A stretch of 64,000 nt of DNA from Ignelater luminosus (taxonomy: Eukaryota; Arthropoda; Insecta; Coleoptera; Elateridae). The stretch's first letter is position 1. The number at the start of each line of letters is the position of its first letter. The notes below the pieces were generated by a model. That model ran no database searches. It worked only from the letters and a program-made list of their open reading frames with translations, and had not been told where the DNA came from. This document shows positions 1 to 11,318 of the stretch, piece by piece. The position numbers were made by a program, and so were the translations under genes. The stretch covers positions 1-64,000 of the forward strand of contig VTPC01000784.1 in the NCBI GenBank assembly GCA_011009095.1, given 5' to 3'.

Positions 1-1
1 A

Positions 2-289
2 AGATATGGTCTGACGATTTATGGTCATACATATACAATACACCTGGAACCTCTATTAAAGGCGCAAAATAATTTCTTAAAGCTTATAAAAAATAACAAT
101 AAAAGAACAGATGACATAAGGAAAGAGCTTGAAATTTTGAAAATTGATCAGTTACGGGATTATATTACCATTTTTAAATATTATTTTAATAAGACATTTC
201 AACAGATTCAAGAAACTACATATAACATTCAACCATCATCCATAACTTTCATCACTAATAGGTACAATAATTTCTTGGTTAATGGTTAA
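2..289 (+). pseudogene. C-terminal remnant of a non-LTR retrotransposon reverse transcriptase
   Basis: An open frame enters from the left edge and ends at TAA 287-289 (95 residues). Its start, around YGLTIYGHTYTIHLEPLLKA, fits the region after the reverse-transcriptase domain of jockey/RTE-like LINEs, where a 'YG...W....  L..L...Q...LK.I' pattern is usual. The catalytic YxDD part would lie left of the window. The frame is open over its visible length but stops early. No element end or poly-A tail is seen next to it, so I read it as an old 5'- and 3'-truncated copy. Family assignment within LINEs is not possible from this piece. Confidence 0.55.
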
Positions 290-842
290 TTAAAAGTGGC
301 ATCACTAAACGCATAATTTAATTCTAGTAAACTCAAATATGCAAAAATATACAAGACGTCCCGTTAATAAATTAAAGCTAACCTTATTTTTGGGTAAACC
401 GGAAGCAACAGAAAATTAGAAACTGTGAAATAATGGCGTTTAATGTTAACAGCCAGGTTTCACTTTTTTATCTTCTTCTGTATTCTTTTTGTCCTTTCTC
501 GGGATGACCAATAAATTTTGAATTGTGCTTTACGTATGATGCAGTTCCATGGCAGGTCTTGTGTAATCAATTATTCTTTTGACAAAAGACTTTTGTGCAT
601 TATATAATGTTATACTTTTACTTTAGCTGCTGGTAAAAGTAGATCAACGCTAATTTGTTTTTGTATCGCTTGATTTTATAATCGCCTATACTACATGGCA
701 AAATTAACTTATCAAGTTGAATGTTTGCTTGGAACATTCTTTGTGTGAGCAGTCTGTATATTCTTACTTACTTTCTCAGTAAAAGCAGCAAAGAATTTGA
801 TAATCTCAAGCTTAAAACTATCCTGTATATTCTTTATGAATT

Positions 843-884
843 ATGTAAAATGATTTGTATGTAAAATGATTTGTATGTAAAATG
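843..884. repeat. Tandem repeat, 16-base unit, about 2.6 copies
   Basis: The unit TGATTTGTATGTAAAA is repeated head to tail with no mismatch. It is a local duplication with no coding content. Confidence 0.8.
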
Positions 885-907
885 TCAAGTATTAAGAAGA
901 TGCAATT

Positions 908-925
908 GTACAGAGGGCGCTGTAC
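908..925. promoter_or_regulatory. Palindromic GC-rich motif about 190 bases upstream of the Tim10B-type start
   Basis: GTACAGAGGGCGCTGTAC has inverted ends (GTACAG/CTGTAC) around AGGGCG. It contains the AGAGGGCGC string, which resembles the core bound by CTCF-type zinc-finger proteins. It stands out in very AT-rich sequence at a promoter-proximal position. The role is inference. Confidence 0.25.
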
Positions 926-1112
926 AAACATAAACATCACACATGCGTATATTAATTAAAATTTAAACAACTTTATAAGAAGAAAAATATCAACTCATGG
1001 TTTGGTGGAAGACTGTTGACAAAATTACGAAAGCTAAATTATAAATATTTCTGTGTGGTAGATTTAACATCATCCAACTCGTGGAAAGCAGTAAACCGGT
1101 TTCAGTCTTACT

Positions 1113-1446
1113 ATGGAAGAAACACTTAATATAGTTAGTATGAAATTTTATTTTTGATCATTAATTTAACACCTGCTTATTTATTTTTATATTTCAGTAT
1201 AGAACACTTTTACAAATACATCATTCGATTGTTGAAGAATGTTCCAAAGTGTGTATAGACAGTTTAATACCCGGCCATTCCCTTACAAAAGAAGAAGCAG
1301 AATGCGTAGATAACTGTGCTGAAAAATTTATCAAACTGAATTATCGTTTTTTCAATGTTTATTTAAACAAATCGTTTGAAAAGGGACAAAATAATGACTT
1401 ATTTGAATTGCTGATGAGTAAGTTTGTAAAGGATTCAGACAAATGA
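1113..1446 (+). CDS. Tim10b: Small Tim chaperone of the mitochondrial intermembrane space, Tim10B (Tim9b) type
   Basis: Two coding exons, 1113-1133 and 1198-1446, joined in phase 0 (donor GTTAGT, acceptor TTTCAG), give 89 residues. The twin CX3C signature of small Tims is present: CSKVC, 16 residues, then CVDNC. The stretch CAEKFIKLNYRFFNVYL after the second pair matches the helix of Tim10B (TIMM10B) better than Tim8, 9, 10 or 13. Proteins of this family form hexameric chaperones that escort hydrophobic precursors to the TIM22 carrier translocase; the four cysteines form two disulfides. Length is normal for the family. The short first exon (seven codons, MEETLNI) was chosen because it is the only nearby ATG that splices in frame. 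A candidate AATAAA signal lies at 1900-1905. Confidence 0.8.
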
Positions 1447-4400
1447 TTATTCATTAGTCTATGTTGTAAATCTTTATTATAAAGTAAATTACATTTATTG
1501 TAACTGTAACTGTTGTTGTAAATGTTCATAGTATAAATCTTGAGTTACAAATATTTATATAAGTATGTGATGGAGTTGTGCCATATTTTGCTTTACACAA
1601 ACATAGATGTTTTGATTGTATGTGCTATTGAACAAGACATCTTGTAGCTAGGTAGTACTTAGTAATACTATAATATGTAATATAGAATGATAAATCATTG
1701 CCAAAAGTACAAAAACTGTATATTGTAAAACCAAAATTTGAAATGTAACAAATTACTTAAAGATAGAAATGGAATATGATGAAGATGTTACAGGTAGATA
1801 CAGTACCTTGGTGCCAAAAGCAATGTTTATAAACTATAGTTTTAGAAATTGAGAATTACAAGTAAAAAAATGTGCAATTGTAACTACACAGTAATTGATA
1901 ATAAAATTAAGATATTTGTTTAAATGTTTCATTTTTATTTTATAAATGGTCCTAAGACAAAATTGGAATATTTGATATGATTGCTCATGTCACATGTTAA
2001 AATAAAACTCAGAAAAGCCTTAGGAGCATCAAGGCATAATTATCAAATTTGTCATTCGTCAAAGACTAGTCGTACCTATATAAATTGTTCTTTGACTTTA
2101 ACAAAGAAGCAATATAGAGGGTTTATAACTGAACAACTACAATTTCGCGTATTGCAATTTGAGCTCAATCGACTTATTTTGATACCAGGAATCTACCCTT
2201 AACCGCTTTTTTCAAGAGCGGTGCATTTTAACGACTTAAACCAGGTATACCTTTTAAGTGTAAAATTGAATTCATGTTCGGAAATTCCAAAAAGCTTCCA
2301 GAAGAAAAGTTATGAGCAAAGACTGTTTGTCAAAGTAGCATTGCTATCGCCTACTACTATCATCATAAAAGCCAACATCACCATATTGTTTGCCAACAAT
2401 TAAAACCAATTTTGAACAAATTCGCATCAGTAGTTTCTGAGTTACAGTAATAGATCAAAATAAAAATCTTTAAAGGCCTGTAACTTCTTAAGGAAGTAAT
2501 TTCGCTTATTACAGGTTGGGCTCAATCAACTTATTTTGACTTCTATAATCTACTCTTAAAGGTTGTCCCATTATTTTTTTGACAATTAAATATAAGTCTC
2601 ATATGTTAACGAATATTACAAAAGCAAAATTTATGAGTTTGCATTTTAAGCCAAGTACAAAAAGTATAATATTCTGAGACTTGTTGCTTTTTCAAACTGA
2701 TTTCAAAATGCTGAATGTATTTGGGGATACATGAGGCACAATGGGTTAATTTTTGCTTTTTGTTCTTTATTTTTCTAGGATACACATCAAAATAAAGGTA
2801 ATTGTATGACATTTCCTCAAGTCTTATCTACAATACCCGCAGAGTTTGTTTCGATCATTCAGTATTAACTATACATACTTACCTGTGTATATATGCTCAA
2901 GATAAAAGAATTTTGTAACTTAACTGTAAAAGAATGAATCTCAGAATTCCACAAATATTAATTTGTGGAATCATAAATCCTTGAATATACAGGGTGTTTT
3001 CTAACTCCACAACACTACTATTTGGGTACTTATTTTTGACTACAGTCAAGAATAAGTTTTTTCATTTCCAAACAACTTTTCTTAGTAACTCTGTTTGATA
3101 GGGAATTGACTTTTCAATTTTTTACGTTTATTCTTAATTGCAGTAAGCTAATGATGTTAAGACACGATTACTTTATCAGTATGGAATATTGTATAACTGA
3201 CACAAAATTTGAAACCAATTTGATAATAAACAAAAAAGATACAGGAGTGTGTAAATGAAAAGTGGAACATGCTGTATAAAGAAATAGTTGAAACAATGTT
3301 GTAACTTACAAAATAATATAATGATTTTTACTATTCATAATTAGAGGAAATGACACTGTATATTCAACTATTAAAAATTTCTGTCCGATATCAACATTAA
3401 AAAATTGTTGTTTAACCATTAGTTTTGCTTTAAATATTAAATCGTACAGTATTTCTTTAGAAAACAACAGCATTATTATTTTGATTGTTGTAGAGTTTAT
3501 AATTTTTATATTGCAATGATACTTTAGTCATCTCTTTTGTGTTACCTATTTACCATTTGAATTTTAACATTAAAAATCTACAATATCCTTAGTTTAGGAT
3601 ATTGCAGTACACGAATCATTTTTATGCTATCCTGCCAAATGCAATACACTTGATCATTTTAATTTCTATTAATTTTTCTACATACCTATGCCCATTTACT
3701 ATTTTTTTTTCTCTAATATGAATTCCGGTGCTAAAGGTTTTCACTCGGAAGCTTATACATCAAGCTTTTTCTTAATACACTCTGTTGCAAATATATAACT
3801 GTACCTAGTTTTTTGTTAATATGACATGAATAACAAGTTCTAATTAACTGACTGATATAGAAGAATCAGCCATCTCTGGTAGAATAAGGAGTTCCTAAAA
3901 GATTATATCAAAATCAGTTATTCTTTTAATTCTATGTATTTTTTAGATTAAGGCTCCACTGTTGTACAAGTTTCAACAAAAATTTAGATGCGATTATAAA
4001 TTTGGAACAATATTGTAATATTTATTTGCATACATTAGGTATTCAGGACTTTAAAATCTGTAAGCCTCTTTATAATTGTTAAGTTTTATTGTTGGCAAGA
4101 AAGATTGTTACATTTTTCTCTTTTTAAACTTAAAATTCATTTTTATGATATTATTATTTTTTTACAGTTTGTTGTAAATCATAGCTGCTAGAATTTTATG
4201 CAATAATTGCTGACTGTAAAGTAAAATACTTTACTAAAATAAAAATGATCTGGTAATTAAAAGTAAGAGAAATTGTCAACTATAAAGTTCCTTAAGTTCT
4301 ATGGCTGATCTTTTTCTCGATCATTCCTAGTTAAGTGTATTTTCTGCAACTTCTAATCTTGCATCTCTTTCTTTCTTTAGCTAATTTGATAATAGTGCTT

Positions 4401-4969
4401 TTTCTTAATAATAAGTTACTCTATTAACATTAATTGCAAATTATCAAAGTCCTTTAAAGCTCAGCAGGCCGATTTTCACTATTATAATTTAATTTAAATT
4501 AAGTATCAACAAGTAATATGTAGATAGGAAAAATAATTTTTACACATATTGCAGTATTATGGTTTATTAACTTGACATGTACTAGTTTAACAAGTTACAA
4601 CAGTATGAACTTCAAGAATCTATCCTGATAAAGTGGCATTTTGGTTCATCGATGAAGAAAAATACAATACGATATAGTCAAATTAAAGATTAAATTTTAT
4701 TGAAACAATTGATTTCAATGCAATGAGAAATTTGGAATTTATTTTCCACATGGATTGATTTGTTTAAATTCTTAACTAATTCCACTCATATTTTCCCCAA
4801 ATATGGGTTAAAATGCCACTGCATTGGTTCTTTTACAACCATAATATTATACAAATATTTTATTTTTTAAGAAAAACTTATGTTGAATGAACTTCCATTA
4901 GACTAATTCAAAATATTTAACTCATTTAAAGAAATAAGGAACATGTTTTGTTTTATTTGGCAAACATTT
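1447..4969. other. Intergenic and 3' UTR between two convergent small-Tim genes
   Basis: No gene is supported. It holds the 3' UTR of the Tim10B-type gene up to about 1.9 kb, then repeat-derived DNA at about 1981-2590. Within that, the phrase GGGCTCAATC(A/G)ACTTATTTTGA occurs twice (near 2159 and 2519), with a weaker copy near 6659. A lone CAGGGTGTTTTC terminus follows TATA at about 2993. The rest is plain AT-rich sequence. Confidence 0.5.
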
Positions 4970-5251
4970 TCAGAGTTCCTTAAACAAAGACATAATGGAG
5001 GATGAACCTTTATTTTTATCCATGAGTAGTTGGTGTACTTTTCGAAACTTGCTTAAACAGTCTCTGACACAGGTGTCTCCTCCTTTTTCAGAAGTACGGT
5101 TTTTGAGGTTATCTTTACAACCCTTCATGCAGGTTTCCATAAAAGTATCATAGAGTTGTTGGAACTCATCAAACTAGAATTTTAGATAAATTAATTTAAT
5201 ACAAAAGTACATTAATGATCATTTACTTACCTTCTTGGCTTTATCAGTCAT
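4970..5251 (-). CDS. Twin-CX3C small-Tim-like protein, 74 aa
   Basis: Two coding exons on the minus strand, 5231-5251 (MTDKAKK) and 4970-5173, join in phase 0 (donor GTAAGT, acceptor TTCTAG) and end at TGA 4970-4972. The 74-residue product has two CX3C pairs, CMKGC and CVRDC, 15 residues apart. They are flanked by amphipathic helices (FDEFQQLYDTFMET before, LSKFRKVHQLLMDK after), which is the small-Tim fold. The 15-residue spacing equals that of Tim9, but the sequence is too divergent to name a subunit. A mitochondrial intermembrane-space chaperone role is inference from the signature. It has a seven-codon first exon and phase-0 intron, exactly as in the Tim10B-type gene 3.5 kb away, which it faces tail to tail. 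An AATAAA signal lies 12 bases past the stop (4952-4957). Confidence 0.7.
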
Positions 5252-7203
5252 AGTAATAGTTGATATTTGCAACGATTATGTTAGTCTGAGTGACACTTCA
5301 ATGTTAGAATATTTGAGCTAACTAGTTAGTTACCAATCCAGCGATGGCGTAAATACGTTTATCTATACCTATTATGATTAAAACACTTTAAAAAAATCTA
5401 ACTTTAATGGTAATATATTCATATGTAAATAAATTAATACATAAACTTACTGCAAAATGTGCTCCAGGAGAGAATAACGAAATTGGCAGTTAAACTCAAC
5501 TAGCGTCGCATCGCATTGAATGCCGGGAAAAAATATAAATAACTGTTCACAATGAACACCTAAAAAGTTAATGTGAATTTTTTATAAACAAACAACTTAA
5601 TTTAGTATTTTAATAATTTAAAATATTAAACTGCATAAGAATTTTAATTTAATTGAAAACAAGAAATTTTTGACACCCTGTATCTCAAAAGCGGTGCACT
5701 TTAGGGGAAACAGTTATTTCTCTGTCGAGAAATGCGATGCAAATAATTACATCCCGTTTTAAAAGTAACATTTTTTTGCCAAATGTAATGTAAGCTTTGA
5801 CACCCTGTACCTCATAAACGGTAGTCTTTGAGATATAGGTAAGTTGGGTTGAATTGCTGCGATTTTGTCTCAGCAATCTATTGTCAACGTTTATTGGTTA
5901 TTTTCATTACACCAGAATATTTTATTATGTTCACATATTATTGTAATGTTCCCTGTTGGGAATAAATTATTATTATTATTCATCACATCCTCCCTATATT
6001 TGGGGTAAAATCTCTATATACGAGAATATTCATCTCCACATAAATTGTTTGAGTTTTCAGGGTTTATGTTGACAAAGATTTTCTAGTGATATAGCAAGGG
6101 GAATTGTAGGTTTTTGGATGTCATGTGTACGGTATGGCAGGCCTAGTTGATGGATGTTTCTTACTAATGTTTTAAGCACTACTTCGGTTGTTGACAATAC
6201 TATTTATACACTACGTATGGAGGGTATTACTATTACTACTATTGCTATTGCTACTACTATTACTATTACTATTACTATGTCCGTTATTATCAACGTAAAC
6301 TTATTACTTGTAACTTTAAATGCAATTGACTAGAAAACCAAAAGCAAAAAAGAAACATTACTAGAATAACTTTTTCTCAGAAATTAGGCGCCAAATCAGA
6401 TTTTTATATTAATTGTGCTTGAAACCAGTGGCGTGGTTAAAAAATGGGACACTTGGCCCTAAATCGAGTCACTGAGATCTAATTTCAAATACATCTCTAC
6501 ATGGTTTAATACTTCTAGCACGGAGATCTTTACATAGCAAATCTTATTCAAATCGTATAAAGTGTTTTTGAGTTATTTGAAAAACATCAGGATCTTTAAT
6601 AAACTTTGAAAACACCCCATGGGCAAACAAGGCATTTTGGTATATAGATGAGTTTGGTCCAATCGACTTATTTGGGCCCCAAGAATCTGTGGCAGCTATG
6701 TCTACAAGCAGTAATTGTACTTTGGTTCTGATTACTTGTGTTCAAGAGCAGTAATTAGGCTTACGAGCTACCAGCATCTATGATTATGCGCTTGCTCCTG
6801 GACGACTGTATCGATAACTATATCTCACTTAATATTGCGTTCATCGCAGATTTAAAATCAACCTGCTTTTTTCTACATAAACAACTTATACTATACTTAC
6901 CTAACCTCAAATAGAAACGTCAGCAGAATACTAAACGCTTTGTGAAATGCCGGTTGCTGTTCACCGTTCAGGAGCTTTATAATTCAGGTGCTACCACTTG
7001 CTGACTGCTCCTGAATACAAACATTTACTTGTTACCAAAATAAATTTACACATAGGTATGCCAAGTGATACAAAGTGAAACTTAAATATTATTTTTGATG
7101 CCTGCTTTACAGTATTAATAACAATGACCAATGAGTCAATTTAGTGCTCGTTTATAGGACCGGATTAGACTCAATGCATCTTTCCCGGGTAGATAGCATA
7201 ATA
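5252..7203. other. Intergenic, repeat-rich
   Basis: No gene was found. A direct duplication lies at about 5665-5850: 'caccctgta' followed by CTCA, then an 'aa(a/g)(c/a)ggt' stretch, appears near 5675 and again near 5800. These look like ends of CAGGGTGTC elements. A trinucleotide microsatellite is listed at 6221-6277. The block at 6360-6720 looks repeat-derived but was not assigned. Confidence 0.4.
6221..6277. repeat. ATT/ACT microsatellite
   Basis: An interrupted run of ACT, ATT and GCT trinucleotides of about 57 bases. Typical slippage DNA. Confidence 0.85.
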
Positions 7204-8550
7204 CGAGGGTTGCTCTCTAAAGCTTTATTCACAATCTCGAAATTAGTACTTAAAATTAATACTCGTTAATTAACGTAACAGTTTGTGTAATGCTTTAAAC
7301 TGTTAGCATTCACAACGTACAGAATTAACCATTAAAATTAATACTTAACGTAGAAGTTTGCAAACTTCAAACTTTTACGGATTAATTATGCGGAAGGAAG
7401 CGTGATGCGCACGCGTCGGGAACTGTCATTTTGCTTGTTTCAGCGTTACAGGTTAGAACTTTTAGAAAATAACATCGAATTTGTTTGCATTGTTATTTGT
7501 GTAATAGTTCTTGCTGTCTGCGATGATGAATTTGAGAAAAAGGAAAGTATGTCACTCTATTATGAATTTTACTATGTTACTCAACAGGTGACACTACCGT
7601 ATACGTATTAATTTTATGGACCCATCAATTCGACATTTTGCTGGCTTAAATATGCTGATGTTCTAGCGGCAGTATGTGCACGAGCATTATCATGATGTAA
7701 GATAAGCCTTCCTTTCGATCGTCTTTCACGGGCTTTTTGAAGGACTTCGGACAAACAAACAGTAGTGTACCATTCAGAATTAACAGTAAATCGATCGTCG
7801 AGCGCTACGGTTGCAACGTGTCCAGTAAATCCAAAAAATGTGGCAACCATCTTTTTATCCCGACTTTTTTCCCGGACAACCTTTGTTGGAGGCGCCTCTT
7901 TTTGGAGCACCCAAACAGCCGACTGTTGCTTTTTTTCGGGATCATATGAATATACCCAACTTTTGTCACCTGTTACAATATTGTATACTAAATTAGACGA
8001 CCCTCGGGAAAAGCATGCTGAGTATGGCTTTGCACCAATTCACACGATCTGCCCTTTGAACGTCTGATAAATTGTGTGGTATTCAACGAGCACGAAGCTT
8101 ACGTACATGTAGATGATTATGCAAGATGGTATTGATTGCTTTCACACCAATGCCGAGGGTTTCTTGAATCGTCCGAATAGTAACATGACGGTCTTCCTCT
8201 ATTATACTTTGTACAATCTTGATGTTTTCCTCAGTAACAGCAGTTTTTATTCGAACTTCGCGATGCTCATCTTTTAGAAATTCACGACCAAAACGAAATT
8301 CGTTGTACCAGCGTTTTACGGTAGCTAATGAACATGACTCAATACCAAACACATTTTTCATCTCATCAAAACACTCTTGTCGACTTAATTCTAGTTTGAA
8401 ATTGTAGAAGATTACAGCTCGGAAATGTTCGTTATTAAATTTCATGATTGCGTTAAACTTGCAAAAGATGATGCTCAGTTGTCATAATAACAATTATACC
8501 CTACAATCATGGGTTCCTAGATAGGCTCAGCATTAAGAGAGTAGCCCTCG
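7204..8550 (-). mobile_element. Mariner-type transposon, damaged copy
   Basis: Inverted ends CGAGGGTTGCTCTCT (7204 on) and its complement (to 8550) are flanked by TA at 7202-7203 and 8551-8552, the target duplication of Tc1/mariner. Total length of 1347 bases is normal for mariner. The transposase reads on the minus strand from 8445 and is broken (listed separately). The last third of the coding region is replaced by unrelated AT-rich sequence (7204-7613), so the element cannot make a full transposase. Confidence 0.85.
7614..8445 (-). pseudogene. Broken mariner transposase
   Basis: The N-terminal part (8083-8445, start MKFNNEHFRAVI) is the paired-like helix-turn-helix region, ending near the HNHLHVRKLRAR block. 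The middle (about 7910-8082) is frameshifted and keeps recognisable fragments such as VNWCKAILS. A later open part (7614-7910) contains HHDNARAHTAAR, the second catalytic aspartate block of mariner. The first block (normally VTGDETW) is scrambled. The third (normally PYSPDLAPSD) is absent because homology stops after NVELMG. Multiple lesions mark it as dead. Confidence 0.85.
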
Positions 8551-9094
8551 TACATCTACAGATAGATACCAAGTCCATTCTACAAGTCTAAAGCTTCTGT
8601 AAAAAAAGATGTATACAGTGAATTTTATTAAAGACGAAACATAAGTAGGTTTAGAGTCTGCTATTGTCACAGTTACCATTGCTAAGATAACTAACTCACA
8701 TTTAATTGAAACGTCCCATCCCAAATAGAACATTTGCATGTTTATTGGCTTATGTTGTTGTTCGAAGAGAAATTACAAATGGTGTGATGGTACAATAATA
8801 ACCTTAGCTTATGACAGGTTTCAGATTTATTTCTTGTTACTTTCCCTGATCGCCCTAAACTTAGCGAATTAACAATTTTGAGTACGATTAATAACCTGAA
8901 GAATAAGGGCTGTTTTGAGTCGACACAAGTGAGGGCTAAGCCGGTTGTCACTGAGGAAATATGTAATAAGAGTACTAATTTAGTAGGCAACAACAGACGC
9001 TTGATCTTAGAAGAACTTCGCTAAATTACAACAGTGAGTTGAAGCCGTGTCCACAGTCCACAGGCTGCTAAAGAAAACTATAGGTCGTATCATT
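8551..9094. other. Intergenic
   Basis: No coding or structural signal is supported here. Open frames on the minus strand (8533-8993) show no family resemblance. Confidence 0.4.
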
Positions 9095-9360
9095 TTCAAA
9101 ACCATCAAGAACTAATTGCCAACCCTTTTGAACACAAAATTACTTTCTGCAAACCCTTTATAGAAAGAATTAATACCAATAGAGATATTTCACAAAAAAT
9201 TATTTTAAAGGACAAAACTACTATCTATGTTGCCAGCGAAGTGAACTCACAAAATTGCAGGTATTGATGTAGAAACAGTTTACATTTGTATAGCATCAGT
9301 AAAACACAGCGACCATCCAAAGGTAACGTTTGGGCAAGTATCGTAGGTACTAACATCTAG
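9095..9360 (+). pseudogene. Fragment of a Tc1/mariner transposase of the insect DD41D type
   Basis: Read on the plus strand, the segment keeps the order FCKPFIERI ... KDKTTIYVASEVNSQNCRYW ... TQRPSKGNVWASIVG. This matches the region around the first catalytic aspartate in a common insect transposase (pattern 'FC.WF ... LF(S/T)DEATF...HN.HYW ... VNVW.GIVG'). Stops and shifts interrupt it, and the key acidic residues of the first block are altered. No terminal repeats were found nearby. It resembles the copies near 54.9 and 62.2 kb. Confidence 0.5.
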
Positions 9361-10404
9361 GATGATGACGTTATTTTAGAGAAAATTCTGAACAAGTACC
9401 CTAAATGACTTTATGACAATCTGATCCTGCTCCATTATTATTCTTGGAGCTTAAATATTCTTCTAGTGTTAAAGAATTTAAAATGATCAATATACAGGTC
9501 GTGCGTTATATCTACTAAATATACTAAGTTCAAAAAAGGTCAGGAATTTTCTTGTATTAATCACGAAACGTGAAACTTTTTACTAAAATATGAAATCTTA
9601 GAAAAATTATAGAATTTGGCAACATTGTTTATATTACCAATTACGTTTTGCGTTCTGTGTTGTGATTGGTTGGAAGTATTCCTTCTTTCAACCTTCCTGT
9701 GGCAAAAACTTACTGCAAACAGTTGAATAATCAGTATTAAAAATGAATAAACACAACAACATAATTTTCGAGTATGAACGGCCATATTAGTTTTCATTTT
9801 GTGTGTAATCTTAAAATAGAGTTTACGTTCTTCATTTTCGTGTCTGTGTTGATAAAATGATTAAATAGAAACTTCGAATTTGTATATTTTATGATAAATT
9901 GAGGTTGCTGTTGTGAGAGAAAACAAGATTTAGGTTGGCACCACTAGTTCATGCTGTAAGTAGTATTTTTAATCGCCATTTCTCTTTGTTACAGCTTCAA
10001 TATTAATGAATGAATTACAGCTCGACCAACCTCAGAAAAGCCCTGAGTGGGTGTGTACGTGGGAGCTAAATGTTCAACAAGACACTCACATTCAAAAATC
10101 TTTCGGCGGGAAATTTAAATAAAACTAAACATCACCAATAACATGTAATGAATTAATTCGCATATTTTCCGGAGTTTTTCTGACGTCTTAAAGTTACTGA
10201 AGAATATAAAATGTGTCTTTTGAACTTTAACTTATTAAAGGCAACCATGCCGAAACCTAACTTTTGTAAAGCAACTAATATTAAAGCAACTAATTAGTTT
10301 AATTTACAAGTCAAACATTAGTTTTCAAATTAAATAGCAAGGTATATGTTATAACTTACCTTTTTGGGACTTTCAGTTAAAAGGTGGTAAAGATAGGGAT
10401 GTAG
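9361..10404. other. Intergenic
   Basis: Nothing recognisable. AT-rich sequence with no convincing exon. Confidence 0.4.
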
Positions 10405-10764
10405 TATGGTGGAGGTGTTACATTAACCAATGCATTAAATCAACCTAGCAATGAGTTTTTGTTGTCTGCAGAGAGAGAAGCTCCAGTTCTTAATACGTGG
10501 TTGCTAAATAGTTCATTTCCAAAAGAAGATATTTCACTGAATTTGCCAAGAGCAGCTTCTGTCGTGGCAATTCAATCTGATGGCTTAGCAGCAAGCAGTA
10601 GGAATTTATCATTATGTATTTGGTATTTAGCAACTAGAGATATAGTAAGTGTGCATAATGATCATTCGTTGCCAATAACTTGTATTAAATTCTCACCTGA
10701 TGATAGATATTTAGTTACAGCTTGCCAAGAAGGAATATTTATAGGTTATAATATACAGGGTTAG
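10405..10764 (+). pseudogene. WD40-repeat gene fragment cut off at a transposon end
   Basis: An open stretch after a TAG at 10402 encodes about 119 residues. The C-terminal half has WD40 character: a SLCIWYLATRDIVSV strand pattern, then LPITCIKFSPDDRYLVTACQ, the usual start of the next blade. The frame closes just after GYNIQG, where the sequence becomes ATACAGGGTTAGCC, a Tc1/mariner-like end. No splice sites, upstream exon or downstream exon were found. It may be a piece of a retrocopy or an exon trapped by a mobile element. I cannot name the parent gene. Confidence 0.4.
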
Positions 10765-10790
10765 CCAAAAGTCTGGAAACAGTCTTATTG
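10757..10790. mobile_element. Lone end of a CAGGGTTAGCC element
   Basis: CAGGGTTAGCCAAAAGTCTGG follows TATA. It is close to the ends of the miniature element at 11951-12187 (ACAAGGTAGCCAGAAAGT). The other end of this copy was not found, and where the 10.8-11.2 kb stretch derives from is unclear. Confidence 0.4.
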
Positions 10791-11318
10791 TAGCAATACC
10801 GATAGAATTAGAGGAATAATAACTCTTGGGGGATATATTAGACTCGAAAAAATTAATTCAATTATCCAGTTCCGCGTAATTGATATCAACTTTTAATTTT
10901 TAAATGGCACCCTAGTATTTTGATGACATTTTCTAAATCTGCTAAAGGAGCTAAAGGTGCTCGAACCGTTTGAAGATTCTCAATAGCTGTTTAGAGAAAT
11001 GAGTTTTGCTAGGCAAACTTAAAAGGAACGCCCTCATTCCCGAGAATTACTACATAAAGGATAGAATTGTTCAGAAGCGTTTCAACTACAGTTCGAACAC
11101 GAGGGTGCTCCTTCCGTCTTATATAAAATGTTCTCTTCAAAGTTAAACGTTTAAAGGTAGTATTAAAGAAGATGTATTTTATATTAAAATAAAATGAAAA
11201 CTCTTGGTCGAAAAATATTTCAAATCACAGAACGTCTTAAAATGATCAGTTAAATAAATAAGAGACCAAAGACAAAACTTTAGTTATTTATTTAAATAAT
11301 AAATTACAGTGGAAATAA

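Larger units (their letters stand above)
290..1112. other. Intergenic, 5' flank of the Tim10B-type gene
   Basis: No coding signal was found on either strand. It holds a short tandem repeat (843-884) and a palindromic GTACAG...CTGTAC motif (908-925), listed separately. The proximal promoter of the gene starting at 1113 should lie in its last few hundred bases; no TATA box is clear. Confidence 0.5.

Noticed and set aside
7402..7611. 69-codon plus-strand frame inside the damaged mariner
   Set aside because: No family resemblance, and it lies in filler sequence between the transposase remnant and the terminal repeat.
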